64,000 nucleotides of DNA from Actinacidiphila epipremni (GTDB taxonomy: Bacteria; Actinomycetota; Actinomycetes; Streptomycetales; Streptomycetaceae): the NCBI RefSeq assembly GCF_012034175.1, contig NZ_JAATEJ010000021.1, positions 108,605-172,604 on the forward strand, in the 5' to 3' direction. The translations under genes and the position numbers were made by a program. The notes below the pieces were generated by a model. It was not told where the DNA came from. It searched no databases and saw only the letters and a list, made by a program, of their open reading frames with translations. Below are positions 35,160-44,579 of the stretch, piece by piece. Positions within the stretch are counted from its first letter, which is position 1. Every line of letters begins with the position of its first letter.

Positions 35160-36041
35160 ATGATCGTCGTCACCACACCCACCGGCAGTATCGGCCACCA
35201 GGCCCTGGAACACCTCATCCGGGCCGATGCCCCGCTCCGGGTGATCGCCCGCGACCCCTCGCGGCTGCCCGCGGCCGTCCACGAGCACGCCGAGGTCGTC
35301 AAGGGGGCCTCCCACGACCCGGCCGTGCTCGCCGAGGCGCTCGCCGGAGCCGACAGCCTGCTGTGGGTCATGCCGCCCGACCCCGCCGCGGCCAGCGTCC
35401 ACGCCCACGCGATCGCCTTCACCGGCCCGCTGTGCGACGCGATCACCGCCCACCGCGTCCCCCGCGTCGTCGGCGTGTCGAGCCTGGGCCGCGCGGTGGC
35501 GCGACACGCCGGGCAGATCTCCGCGGTCTTCGCGATGGACCACCTGATCGAGAGCACCGGCGTCCACTACCGCTCCCTCGGCATGCCCGGCTTCATGGAC
35601 AACATGCTGTGGCAGCTCGAACCGATCAGGTCCCAGGGCGTCTTCTTCGGCTCGCTGCCCGCCGACCGCAAGAGCCCGGCGTGCGCCACCCGCGACATCG
35701 CCGCCGTCGCCGCCGGCCTGCTGCTCGACCCCACCTGGACCGGCCAGGAGACCGTCGCGGTGCCCGGCCCCGAGGACCTCTCGCCCGACGACATGGCCCG
35801 CGTCATGTCCGAGGAGCTCGGCCGCCCGATCGGCTACCGCCGGCTGCCCGCGCAGGCCCTCCAGGCGTCCATGGTCGAGCGCGGCATGACCCAGGCGTGG
35901 GCGCAGGGCCTGACCGACATGACGGCCGCCGTCGAGGCCGGCCTCTACGACGCCGAGCCCTACCCGGACCGCGCCACCACCTCCCCGACGACCTTCCGCA
36001 CCTGGTGCCGCGAGGTGCTCCGCCCGGCCCTCGGCGCCTGA
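35160..36041 (+). CDS. NmrA-like NAD(P)-binding oxidoreductase
   Basis: A 293-aa atypical short-chain dehydrogenase of the NmrA/azoreductase-like group. The Rossmann start is VVTTPTGSIGHQALEHLI, with RVIARDPSRL at the cofactor-ribose contact and VVGVSSLG, MDHLIESTGVHYRSLGMPGFMDNML later. The Ser-Tyr-Lys triad of classical SDRs is not evident, as usual for NmrA relatives. It is divergent from and probably repressed by the TetR regulator. Substrate unknown. Confidence 0.87.
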   Translation: MIVVTTPTGSIGHQALEHLIRADAPLRVIARDPSRLPAAVHEHAEVVKGASHDPAVLAEALAGADSLLWVMPPDPAAASVHAHAIAFTGPLCDAITAHRVPRVVGVSSLGRAVARHAGQISAVFAMDHLIESTGVHYRSLGMPGFMDNMLWQLEPIRSQGVFFGSLPADRKSPACATRDIAAVAAGLLLDPTWTGQETVAVPGPEDLSPDDMARVMSEELGRPIGYRRLPAQALQASMVERGMTQAWAQGLTDMTAAVEAGLYDAEPYPDRATTSPTTFRTWCREVLRPALGA

Positions 36042-36072
36042 CCTCCCGTCGGCGCCCCCCCGTCGCCCCGCA

Positions 36073-36112
36073 GGCCCTCCAGGCCGGGACCGCGAGTCCC
36101 GCCCGGAGGGCC
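36073..36112. terminator. Bidirectional hairpin terminator
   Basis: Outer stem GGCCCTCC / GGAGGGCC (36073-36080 with 36105-36112) and inner stem GGGAC / GTCCC around loop CGCGA. It lies between the convergent NmrA-type and GH genes. Confidence 0.7.
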
Positions 36113-36118
36113 GCCCGC

Positions 36119-37921
36119 TCACGGCGCCGTGACGTCCGCCCGGTCGATCGCCACGTTGTTCCCCGAGCTCGCCCCGTTGCGCTGCCCGGTGTTGACGAGG
36201 GTCAGCGTGTGCGCGCCCGGCGAGAGCACCGGGCTCGTCCACACCACCCCCGAGGCGTTGCGCGCCGGCGCGTAGCCGTCCACGGCGACCGCCGGCCCGC
36301 CGTCCACCGACACCGAGAAGATGCCCTGGTCGACGTCCCGCACCGCGTGCAGCGCCACCCGCGAGCCCTGGAAGTGGAAGCCCGCCGTCGCCCCGGCCAC
36401 GTACGACCAGTTCGCCGTCCCCGCGTACATGTCCGGCACCCCGGTGGTCACGCCCCAGTTCGCCCCGTACGTGAAGTAGTCCGCGCCGCCGCCGGTCACC
36501 GTGCCGTCCACCACCGTCGTCGTCCCGCCGGACCCGGAGCCGTTCCCCGGCGTCAGCGTCACCGCGTACGCGTCCGTACCGCTCACGTAGGAGACCGGCA
36601 CCGACAGCGTCGAGCCGGCCGACACCGCGACGTCCGCGTCCTGCACCGTCAGCGGCGCGTCCAGCGGCGCCACGTCGGGGATGCGCTGCACCAGCACGTG
36701 CACCTTCCCGTTCGCCCCGACCAGCCACGGCGTGGCGGCCAGCCCCGTCACGTTCAGCGTCGTCGCGCCGGACTGGCCGGAGTTGCTGCCGAGCAGCGCG
36801 TACGCCGTCGCCGCCGCCTGGTCGCGGCTGCCGGCCACCGCGATCGCGCCGCTGCTCGTCGAGGCGACCGTCGCGCCGCTCATCCGCGCGTACGCCCGGT
36901 ACGTCCACCACTGCCCGGTCGGCTGGCCGCCGGCGGTCAGCAGCGAGTCCAGCGACGGGCTCGTGCAGCAGTCCGACCAGATCGCGTGCGCCGCCTGCGA
37001 CACGCCCGACACCGCGAGCCGGTCCAGGAACCACGCCGTGTACCCGGCGTTCTGCTGCTGCGAGAACAGGTACTCGTTGATCGTCGTCGGCCGCGCCGGC
37101 ACCCCGTGCGCCGCCATCAGCGCGCCGGCGTCCGCGTTGTCGGCGGCCGGATCCGCGCCGAAGTGCCAGTTCACCACGTCCGGCAGCGTCCCGTCGGCCT
37201 TGGTCTGCCCCAGGAAGCCGTCCAGCCACCCGTGGTTGTAGCCGCTGTACGACGGCCCGACGACCACCGCCGACGGCTGCAGCCGGCGGATCTCCCGTAC
37301 CGCCGTGTCCCACATCCGGTAGTACTGCGCGCTGTTGACGCCGCGCTGCCAGAAGCCGGTGCCGTCCGGCTCGTTCCAGATGTCGTACGCGACGCTCACG
37401 CCCGACGCCCGCACATCGCCCACCACCCGGTCGACGAACGCCGCCCAGTTGGAGCAGTCCCCGTTGTCGCACGGGTAGACGGTGTCCGCCGGCTGCGTGG
37501 TGTCGGCCCCCCAGAGGTCCGACACCAGCAGATGGTAGGTGGCGTGGTAAGGCGCCCCGGTCACCCGCCGGGCCTGCGACAGCGCCGAGTCGATACGCGC
37601 CTGGTAGCCGCTGCCGGCCCGGTAGCCGTCACCGAGCCAGCCGCCGCCGGCCAGCCGGGCGCCGCCGCCGCGGAAGAGCGTCGGGGCGAGCGGCTGGAGC
37701 AGGCTGTCGGCGGGGCCCGAGCCGTCCTGGCTCAGCCCGTACAGGAATCCGGACCCGGCATGGCTCGGGGCGGCGCCCGGCCGCGACAGGTCGATGCTCA
37801 CGCTCGTGTCGGCCGCGCCGGCCCGCGCCGGGGCGCTCACCAGCCAGCTTCCGGCGAGCGCCGCCACCGCGAGCCCGGCCATGGCCCGGGCCCGCAGTCG
37901 CCGCAAGGGACGGTGGTTCAT
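36119..37921 (-). CDS. Secreted clan GH-A glycoside hydrolase (GH39-like) with C-terminal beta-sandwich module
   Basis: A 600-aa protein with a signal peptide (MNHRPLRRLRARAMAGLAVAALAGSWLVSAPARA). A TIM-barrel domain covers about residues 45-370: acid/base Glu184 in YDIWNEPDGTGF, probable nucleophile Glu283 in TTINEYLFS. A C-terminal module (about 455-600, DYFTYGANWGVTTGVPDMYAGTANWSYV) resembles a carbohydrate-binding jelly roll. ATG 37921 follows AGGAGG. The family is GH39-like by eye; GH5 or GH30 are not excluded. It is the last gene of the LacI-regulated operon and would act outside the cell. Confidence 0.75.
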   Translation of the reverse strand: MNHRPLRRLRARAMAGLAVAALAGSWLVSAPARAGAADTSVSIDLSRPGAAPSHAGSGFLYGLSQDGSGPADSLLQPLAPTLFRGGGARLAGGGWLGDGYRAGSGYQARIDSALSQARRVTGAPYHATYHLLVSDLWGADTTQPADTVYPCDNGDCSNWAAFVDRVVGDVRASGVSVAYDIWNEPDGTGFWQRGVNSAQYYRMWDTAVREIRRLQPSAVVVGPSYSGYNHGWLDGFLGQTKADGTLPDVVNWHFGADPAADNADAGALMAAHGVPARPTTINEYLFSQQQNAGYTAWFLDRLAVSGVSQAAHAIWSDCCTSPSLDSLLTAGGQPTGQWWTYRAYARMSGATVASTSSGAIAVAGSRDQAAATAYALLGSNSGQSGATTLNVTGLAATPWLVGANGKVHVLVQRIPDVAPLDAPLTVQDADVAVSAGSTLSVPVSYVSGTDAYAVTLTPGNGSGSGGTTTVVDGTVTGGGADYFTYGANWGVTTGVPDMYAGTANWSYVAGATAGFHFQGSRVALHAVRDVDQGIFSVSVDGGPAVAVDGYAPARNASGVVWTSPVLSPGAHTLTLVNTGQRNGASSGNNVAIDRADVTAP

Positions 37922-38011
37922 CGTGCCTCCTGTGGGGGAAGGTGCGCCGCGCGGCGCACAAGGGAAAACGCACGGAACGCAAGAACTCACAACCGGACGA
38001 AAAGCTCGCCG

Positions 38012-40015
38012 TCACGCCAGCGGCGGCTCCGCGTCGCCCCGCACGAACAGCGGGATCCGCTCCAGCGGCGCGTCCACCGTGACGTGGTCCCCGCCCGGAT
38101 ACCGGCGCCCGGTGTGCGCGTCCCGCCACTGCGCCCCGGCCGGCAGGTACACCCGGCGCTCCCGCGCCCCGGCTCGCGTGACCGGCGCGACGAGGATGTC
38201 GGGCCCGAAGAGGAACTGGTCCTCGACCTCCCAGGCCACCGGATCGCCGGGGAATTCCAGCAGCAGGGGCCGCATGAGCGGTATCCCGGTGCGCTCGCCG
38301 TCCCGCAAATGCGCGTGGACGTAGGGCCGCAGCCGCTCGCGCAGCCGCAGCAGACCGGTCAGGATCCCGTACGCCTGCGATCCGTACGACCACACCTCGT
38401 TGGGGCCGCCGCCGTCACCGACCATGCCGTGGCTGGTGCGCGGCTCGCGGTGCCCGTGCAGCCGCAGGATCGGGCAGAAGACGCCGAACTGGAACCAGCG
38501 CACGAGCAGTTCGCGGTACGCCTCGTCGTCCGGGTCGCCGCCGTGGAAGCCGCCGATGTCGGTGGTCCACCACGGGATGCCGCTGAGCGCCACGTTCAGC
38601 CCCGCCCGGACCGAGTCGGCGAGCGCCGGGAAGGTCGCCGGGATGTCACCGGACCACAGCACGACGCCGTGGGCCTGCGAGCCCGCCCACGCCGAGCGGA
38701 TCAGCGAGCACACCGCGTCCTCGCCGGCCGCCCGCAGGTGCTCGAAAATCCCGCGGGCGTGGTCGCGCGGGTAGAGGTTCGCCACCTCGCCGCCGGTGCC
38801 CGCCGCGAAGTCCAGCTGGTGCGGGCCGGCCGGCCGCATCTCCGGCTCGCACCCGTCCAGCCACAGCGCCCGTATGCCCAGGTCGTAGTAGTGCTCCTTG
38901 ACGTTGCGCCACAGGAAGGCGCGGGCCCGCTCGTCCGTGGCGTCGTAGAACGACACGTCGATCTCCGCCGTGCCCTCCCCGTCCGGCCACTGCGCGTGCG
39001 CCGTCGACCCGCCCGCCGCCGCGGCCAGCAGCCCGGCGTCCCGCATCACCGCGTGGTTGTCCGACAGCGGGCTGACCGACGGCCACACCGACACCGCCGG
39101 CTCCACCCCCAGCTCCCGCAGCTCCTCGACCATCGCCCGCGGGTCCGGCCACGCCCGGCGGTCGAAGTCCCAGTCGCCCAGGTGCCGCCAGTGCAGGTAG
39201 TCGACCACCAGCACCGACAGCGGCAGCCCGCGCCGGGCGTACTCCCGTGCCACGCCCAGCAGTTCCTCCTGGTCGCGGTAGCGCAGCTTGCTCTGCCAGA
39301 AACCCGACGCCCAGTCCGGCAGCCGGGACGGGAAACCGGTCGCGCCGGCGTACGCGGTCAGCACCTCGGCGGGCGTGTCGCCCACCGTCAGCCAGTAGTC
39401 GATCTGCCGCGCCCGGTCGGCCACCCACCGGGTGCCGTTCGCGGCGAACTCCACCCGCCCGACCGCCGGGTTGTTCCACAGCAGGCCGTAGCCGCGGCTG
39501 GACAGCGCGAACGGGACCGACACCTCGCCGTTGCGCTGCGCCAGCTCCAGCACCATGCCCTTCTGGTCCAGCCGCCCGTGCCCGTGCTGCCCGAGCCCGT
39601 AGATGCGCTCGCCGTCGTAGGCCGCGAAGCGCTGCTCGATACGGTGCAGGCCGCCGCCGAGCGGGTCGAAGTGCCGCGGCCCCGGCCACCAGAAGTGCGC
39701 CGGCTGCTCCCGCAGCACCTGCGCGCCGGTGCCGGCGTGGTGGAAGGCGACCAGCCCGCTGCGCCCGTCCACCTCGACCCGCACTTTGCCGTACCGGAGC
39801 GTCGCGGACGCCCCGTCCGGCGCCACCCGGGCCTCGAAACCGGCCTCGTCCACCGGGGGTTGCCGCGCGCTCAGCGCACCCGGCAGGTCGGGCAGTACAC
39901 GGTCCAGGCCGGCGCGGACGCGGACGCCGTCGGCGCCCCACGGCTGGACGGCCAGCAGATGGTGGCCGTGGCGCCAGGTCAGGGTGTGGCCGGCGACATC
40001 GAACGGGGTGGGCAC
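38012..40015 (-). CDS. GH31 family alpha-glycosidase (alpha-xylosidase/alpha-glucosidase)
   Basis: A 667-aa GH31 enzyme without a signal peptide, so probably intracellular. The nucleophile is Asp387 in ALWLDGCEPE and the acid/base Asp lies in VVLWSGDIPATF. GIPWWTTDIGGF and the start of the barrel (LPDWASGFWQSKLRYRDQEELL) match the YicI-like alpha-xylosidase branch. It lies between a secreted hydrolase and the ABC importer, suggesting cleavage of imported alpha-xylosyl or related oligosaccharides. Exact specificity is uncertain. Confidence 0.87.
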   Translation of the reverse strand: MPTPFDVAGHTLTWRHGHHLLAVQPWGADGVRVRAGLDRVLPDLPGALSARQPPVDEAGFEARVAPDGASATLRYGKVRVEVDGRSGLVAFHHAGTGAQVLREQPAHFWWPGPRHFDPLGGGLHRIEQRFAAYDGERIYGLGQHGHGRLDQKGMVLELAQRNGEVSVPFALSSRGYGLLWNNPAVGRVEFAANGTRWVADRARQIDYWLTVGDTPAEVLTAYAGATGFPSRLPDWASGFWQSKLRYRDQEELLGVAREYARRGLPLSVLVVDYLHWRHLGDWDFDRRAWPDPRAMVEELRELGVEPAVSVWPSVSPLSDNHAVMRDAGLLAAAAGGSTAHAQWPDGEGTAEIDVSFYDATDERARAFLWRNVKEHYYDLGIRALWLDGCEPEMRPAGPHQLDFAAGTGGEVANLYPRDHARGIFEHLRAAGEDAVCSLIRSAWAGSQAHGVVLWSGDIPATFPALADSVRAGLNVALSGIPWWTTDIGGFHGGDPDDEAYRELLVRWFQFGVFCPILRLHGHREPRTSHGMVGDGGGPNEVWSYGSQAYGILTGLLRLRERLRPYVHAHLRDGERTGIPLMRPLLLEFPGDPVAWEVEDQFLFGPDILVAPVTRAGARERRVYLPAGAQWRDAHTGRRYPGGDHVTVDAPLERIPLFVRGDAEPPLA

Positions 40016-40079
40016 GGACTCTCCTCGGGGTGAGCTCGGACAAGGGGTGCGGGGGAGGGGGCGCGGGAGGGGGGAGGGG

Positions 40080-40943
40080 TCAGTCCTTCAGGCCGCCGCT
40101 GCCGATCCCCGCGGCGACGTAGCGCTGGGCGAGGACCAGCAGCAGGGCCGCCGGCAGCGAGGCGACGACACCGGTGGCCATCACGCTGTTCCAGTCGGTG
40201 AGGTTCGCCCCGATGAAGCGGTAGATCCCCACCGTCACCGGCGCCCGGTCGTCCTGCGTGGTGAGCGTGACGGCGAACAGGAAGTCCGCCCAGGCGAAGA
40301 GGAACGAGAACAGCGCCGCGGTGATGACCGCGTTGCGCGCCACCGGCAGCACCACCGACCAGAACGTCCGCAGCCGCGACGCCCCGTCCAGCGCCGCCGC
40401 CTCGGTCAGCTCGCCCGGCACGCCGCGCAGGAAGGAGTGCAGGATCAGCGTCGCGAACGGCACGCACAGCGTGGAGTCGGCAAGCACCAGCGCCACCGGC
40501 GAGTTGATCAGCCGCAGCCGGTCCGCGGCGACGTACAGCGCGTTCGCCATCACGATCCCCGGGATCATCTGCGCCACCAGCAGCGAGAACAGCAGCGCGC
40601 GCCGCCCGGGGCTGCGCAGCGTCGCCATCCCGTACGCGGCGGGCGCGGCGATCAGCAGCGTCACCGCCACCGTGCCCAGCGACACCCCGAGGCTGACCAG
40701 CAGATGCCCGCCCTGCGAGTCCAGGACGCTGCGGTAGCCGGCCAGCGTGCCGTGCAGCGGGAACCACGTCGGTGTCGGGCTGACCAGGTCCTGCGTCCGC
40801 AGCAGCGAAGCGTCGACCATCCAGTAGAGCGGGAAGAGCATCACCGCCACGATCAGCACCCCGGCGCAAGTGACCACGACCTTGCGGCCCTTGGCCGGCC
40901 CGCCGCCCGACACGTAGGCGGGCCTTGCCCGTTCGGCGCTCAC
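40080..40943 (-). CDS. Carbohydrate ABC transporter permease (MalG type)
   Basis: A 287-aa permease with six helices and the EAA loop EAAALDGASRLRTFWSVVLPVARNA. The GTG at 40943 overlaps the preceding permease stop (GTGA). The GH31 gene follows 64 bp downstream. The open frame runs further upstream, but that part is antisense to nothing and out of frame with the real MalF-type gene, so it is not counted. No ATPase gene accompanies it. Confidence 0.92.
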   Translation of the reverse strand: MSAERARPAYVSGGGPAKGRKVVVTCAGVLIVAVMLFPLYWMVDASLLRTQDLVSPTPTWFPLHGTLAGYRSVLDSQGGHLLVSLGVSLGTVAVTLLIAAPAAYGMATLRSPGRRALLFSLLVAQMIPGIVMANALYVAADRLRLINSPVALVLADSTLCVPFATLILHSFLRGVPGELTEAAALDGASRLRTFWSVVLPVARNAVITAALFSFLFAWADFLFAVTLTTQDDRAPVTVGIYRFIGANLTDWNSVMATGVVASLPAALLLVLAQRYVAAGIGSGGLKD

Positions 40944-41950
40944 CGGGCCCGCCCTTCCTGGTCGCGCACCGCACGCAGATACAGCGCCGCGAAGACCACC
41001 GCGAGCAGGATCAGCAGATTGCCCACCGCCGCGCCCCGCCCGAACGTCAGCTGCTGGAAGGAGAGTTGGTAGGCGTATGTGGTCAGCGTCTGCGAGGAGT
41101 TCGCCGGCCCGCCCTGCGACACCGTCATGATCACGTCGAAGGCCTTGACCGTGTAGATCAGCCCCAGCGTCAGCACCACCAGCGACACCGGCCGCAGCAT
41201 CGGCAGCGTGATCCGGGTGAAGCGCTGCCACGCGTTCGCCCCGTCGATCGCCGCCGCCTCGTACAGCTGCTCGGGAATCGCCTGCAGGCCGCCGTACAGG
41301 ATCACCATGTTGAACGGGATGCCGACCCAGATGTTCACCAGCGTCACCGCCACCAGCGACATGTGCGTGCTGACCAGCCACGGCACCGGCTGGTGGATCA
41401 GGTGCAGGTGCAGCAGCGCCTGGTTGACCACGCCGGAGTCGTTGTAGAACATCCAGCGCCACACCGTGCCCGACACCACCAGCGGCAGCAGCCACGGCAC
41501 CAGCAGCAGCGAGCGCAGCACCCCGCCGAGCGGGAAGGACCGGCGGAAGAACACCGCGAGCCCCAGCCCGACGGCGAACTGCAGCAGCAGCGAACCGGCC
41601 GTGAACAGCGCGGTGTTGACCACCGTGCGGGTGAACTGCGGGTCGTGCCACACCGCCCGGTAGTTCGCCAGCCCCACATAGGGCGCAGAGCCGGTGAAGA
41701 ACGACGCGACGGTGTAGTCCTGGAAGCCCATCCGCACGTTCGACGCCAGCGGGTAGACGTAGAAGGCCGCCACATAGGCCCACGCGGGCAGCACGAAGGC
41801 GAACGCCCGCCACCCGGTGCGCCGCCGGCCCGGAGCGCGCCGCGCGCCCCAGGGCAGCAGGCGGCCCCCTGGCGCTCCCGCCGCCCCCGCCCCCGTCGCC
41901 CCGGCCGCCGCGGGGGCGGTGCGGCCGGCCTTGCCGAGCAGCGCGGACAT
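40940..41950 (-). CDS. Carbohydrate ABC transporter permease (MalF type)
   Basis: A 336-aa permease with a Gly/Ala-rich cytoplasmic N-terminus (~45 residues), six helices and the EAA motif EAAAIDGANAWQRFTRITLPMLRP. The ATG shares one base with the binding-protein stop (TGATG). It is part of the LacI-controlled operon. Confidence 0.92.
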   Translation of the reverse strand: MSALLGKAGRTAPAAAGATGAGAAGAPGGRLLPWGARRAPGRRRTGWRAFAFVLPAWAYVAAFYVYPLASNVRMGFQDYTVASFFTGSAPYVGLANYRAVWHDPQFTRTVVNTALFTAGSLLLQFAVGLGLAVFFRRSFPLGGVLRSLLLVPWLLPLVVSGTVWRWMFYNDSGVVNQALLHLHLIHQPVPWLVSTHMSLVAVTLVNIWVGIPFNMVILYGGLQAIPEQLYEAAAIDGANAWQRFTRITLPMLRPVSLVVLTLGLIYTVKAFDVIMTVSQGGPANSSQTLTTYAYQLSFQQLTFGRGAAVGNLLILLAVVFAALYLRAVRDQEGRAR

Positions 41951-43194
41951 CAGCTGCCGGCCTCCTTCTGCGCCTCGGCGAGCGCCGACTGCGGCGACTT
42001 CCCGCCGGCCAGGCTCGCCTGGATCGCCGCCCACAGCGCGGCGCTCACCTTCGGGTAGCCGGTGCCGAGTTCGGCGGTACGCGCCTGCGCGGTGCCGATC
42101 TCCGCGACGAACGCCGCCAGTTGCGGGTCGGAGCTGCCCAACTGCGCTGCCGCGGACTGGTTGCTGGGGATGTAGCCGGCGTCCTTCGACCACTGCGCGC
42201 TGTGCTGCGCGTCGAGCAGGCAGGTGACCACGGCGACCGCCTTGGCCTCCCGGGCCGGACTGCTGTGCCCGACCGTCCACACCTCACCGCCCAGCGGCGT
42301 GACGGGCTTGGCCGAGGCCGACGGCACCGGTATCGGCACGATGCCGAAGTGCAGGTCCTGCTTGGCGTTCAACGCCGGGAGCTGCCATGGGCCGTTGACC
42401 ATCATCGCGGCGTTGCCCGACAGGAACTGCGCGTTGACGTCCGCCTGGCTCCAGTTCACCACCGACTTCGATGCCGCCCCGCTGTCGGCCAGGTCCTTCC
42501 ACAACGCCAGCGCCTGCACCGCCTGCGGCGAGTCCAGGTCCTTCAAACTCGCGCCCGCGGTCCAGAAGAACGGCTCGAACTGGAAGCTGCCCTCCTCGGT
42601 CGCGATGGCGGAGAACGCGATGCCGCGCTGCGCGCCCTTCGTCAGCGCCTTCGCGTCCGCCGCCAACTGCGCCCAGGTGGTGGGCGGTTGCAGCTTCGCG
42701 GCGGCGAAGAGGTCCTTGTTGTAGTAGAGCGCCAGGCCGTTGACACCCGGTGCGATCCCGTACGTCTGCCCGTCGTACTGCCCCGCGGAGACGATCGACG
42801 GATACAGCCCGGTCGTCGACAGGCCCGCCTTCGACAGCGACACCAGGCCGCCGGTGGAGGCCAGTTGCTGCAGATCCGGGTTGTCGATGAGCGCCAGGTC
42901 CGGCATCGAGCGGGCAGCGGCCTGCTGGAGCAGCTTGGGCATGAACTGCTCGCGCGGCACCTGCTGGTGCTTGATCTTCACGCCGGCCTGCGCGCCGCAG
43001 GCGTCCAGCACCTTCGGCAGCTGCGTGTTCTGCGGCGCGGAGGTGTAGTAGTCGGTCTCGGTGAGGGTGTCGGCGGATCCCGAACCGGCCGAGGTCGCGC
43101 CGCTGCCGCAGGCGGTGAGCACCAGGGCGCAGGCGGTGAGGCCGGCGGCTGCGGCGGGTCTGGACAGCAGGGGAGGGAGGGTGGTGCGGCTCAT
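41950..43194 (-). CDS. Sugar ABC transporter substrate-binding lipoprotein
   Basis: A 414-aa solute-binding protein with a signal peptide and the lipobox LVLTAC (Cys about residue 29). TYGIAPGVNGLALYYNKDLFAAAKLQPPTTW is typical of sugar-binding proteins. ATG 43194 has a weak AGAGG ribosome site. It heads the operon and carries two overlapping LacI-type palindromes 13-36 bp upstream, close enough for direct repression. Confidence 0.92.
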   Translation of the reverse strand: MSRTTLPPLLSRPAAAAGLTACALVLTACGSGATSAGSGSADTLTETDYYTSAPQNTQLPKVLDACGAQAGVKIKHQQVPREQFMPKLLQQAAARSMPDLALIDNPDLQQLASTGGLVSLSKAGLSTTGLYPSIVSAGQYDGQTYGIAPGVNGLALYYNKDLFAAAKLQPPTTWAQLAADAKALTKGAQRGIAFSAIATEEGSFQFEPFFWTAGASLKDLDSPQAVQALALWKDLADSGAASKSVVNWSQADVNAQFLSGNAAMMVNGPWQLPALNAKQDLHFGIVPIPVPSASAKPVTPLGGEVWTVGHSSPAREAKAVAVVTCLLDAQHSAQWSKDAGYIPSNQSAAAQLGSSDPQLAAFVAEIGTAQARTAELGTGYPKVSAALWAAIQASLAGGKSPQSALAEAQKEAGS

Positions 43195-43206
43195 GAGAGT
43201 GGCCTC

Positions 43207-43230
43207 TTCGAACTGGTCGAACTGATTCGA
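43207..43230. promoter_or_regulatory. Overlapping LacI-type operators before the sugar operon
   Basis: TCGAACTGATTCGA (43217-43230) has perfect TCGAA/TTCGA arms around 4 bp. It overlaps TTCGAACTGGTCGAA (43207-43221), a second palindrome with 5-bp arms. The first matches the site upstream of the lacI-family gene (44484-44497) in 13 of 14 bases. Confidence 0.75.
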
Positions 43231-43433
43231 CAGATGACAGGAGGAACGGCGGAACGCCGGGACGGCGGAGCGGCGCACGGCCGCGGACTCAGGACGGTGA
43301 ACGGGGCTCGGAGGATCCGGGAACCGGATCGGCGGACGGGGGGAGGGCGCGGAGCCCGGGGGCCGGAAGCGGGTGCCGGGGCCAGGGGGTCGGGTGTCGG
43401 GGTGCCGGGAGCCAGGGGCCGGGGGAGCGGCGG

Positions 43434-44444
43434 TCAGCCGGGCGCGGGCGCGGTGCTCGCCCGCTCCGTCCAGGTGGGCGCGAGCAACTGCCGGGCGGGA
43501 ACCGGCCGGGAGGCGATCATGCCCGCCAGGCTGCGGACCGCCAGCCGTGCCAGCTCCTCCGCCGGCAGCGACAGCGAGGTCACCGGCGGCGTGGTGCGCT
43601 CCGCCTCCTCGTCCGTGCACAGCGCGATCACCGACAGGTCCTCGGGGATCCGCCGCCCCATCGCGGCCAGCCGGTCCATCGCCGGCCGCAGGGCACGCTC
43701 GTTGTAGACGATCAGCCCGCTCATGTCCGGGAGTTGCTCCAGCAGGGCCGCCAGCGACTGCTCGACCCCGGCCGGCGAACCGTCGCAGGACGCCCACGCC
43801 GAGCGCTGCCCGCGCTTGTCCAGCGCCGCCAGCACCTCGTCGCGCGCGTGCGAGGCGTATGCGGCCCGGCGCTCGAACACCTCGGGGGTCTGCCCCAGGT
43901 AGCCGACCGCCCGATGTCCCAACTCCAGCAGGTGATCGGCCAGTTCCTGCGCCATGGTGGCGAAGTCGAAGTCCACCCGCGGCAGTCCGTGCGCCCGGTC
44001 GGGGCTGCCCACGACGACCGCGGTGCACCCCGACTCGCCCAGCAGCGCCACCCGCGGGTCCTCCTCCTGCACCTCCATGAGCATCACCCCGTCCACCAGC
44101 GAGGCGGCGACGACATCCCGGATCGCGGCACCGTCGTCGTCCGCGGTGAGCATCAGCAGCTTCAGCCCCGCCTCCTGGGCCTGCGTCATCGCCGCCCACA
44201 CGTACGGCATCTGCACCTGGTTGTGCGGCCCGTGCACCATCGGCAGCGCCATCGCGATCACCCCGGTGCGCCGCGTCCGGATCGACCGCGCCCCGGCGTG
44301 CGGGGTGAACCCCAGCTCCCTGATGGCCTGTTCGACCCGCTGCGACGTCTCCGCCGAGATGGACCGGTTCCCGCTGAGGACGTACGACACCGTGCTCCGC
44401 GACACCCCCGCCTGCCGCGCGACGTCCGCGATGGTGACCGCCAT
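43434..44444 (-). CDS. LacI family transcriptional regulator
   Basis: A 336-aa repressor. The HTH is TIADVARQAGVSRSTVSYVLSGNRSISAETSQRVEQAIRELGFTPHAGARSIRTRRTGVI (residues ~3-62), followed by a periplasmic-binding-protein-like sensor domain. It lies 240 bp upstream of the sugar-binding-protein gene in the same direction. TCGAA-N4-TTCGA palindromes precede both genes, so autoregulation and operon control are likely. The inducer is presumably the imported sugar. Confidence 0.93.
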   Translation of the reverse strand: MAVTIADVARQAGVSRSTVSYVLSGNRSISAETSQRVEQAIRELGFTPHAGARSIRTRRTGVIAMALPMVHGPHNQVQMPYVWAAMTQAQEAGLKLLMLTADDDGAAIRDVVAASLVDGVMLMEVQEEDPRVALLGESGCTAVVVGSPDRAHGLPRVDFDFATMAQELADHLLELGHRAVGYLGQTPEVFERRAAYASHARDEVLAALDKRGQRSAWASCDGSPAGVEQSLAALLEQLPDMSGLIVYNERALRPAMDRLAAMGRRIPEDLSVIALCTDEEAERTTPPVTSLSLPAEELARLAVRSLAGMIASRPVPARQLLAPTWTERASTAPAPG

Positions 44445-44483
44445 ACCCGCCCCCTACGACGCCGGGCCCTCGCCCGAACTCCG

Positions 44484-44497
44484 TCGAACCGATTCGA
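44484..44497. promoter_or_regulatory. LacI-type operator before the regulator gene
   Basis: TCGAACCGATTCGA has perfect TCGAA/TTCGA arms and lies 40 bp upstream of the LacI-family start. Confidence 0.75.
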
Positions 44498-44579
44498 TGC
44501 CGGGGACCGTAGCACCGCCCGCCCCACCCCTCAAGGGTCCGCGCACGACTTGCCCGGCCCTTTCCGGCGCTGCGCGCCC

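Noticed and set aside
40944..41813. N-terminal extension of the MalG-type permease
   Set aside because: The frame stays open, but it lies over the coupled MalF-type permease gene in a different frame and contains no membrane-protein pattern; the GTGA overlap start is standard.
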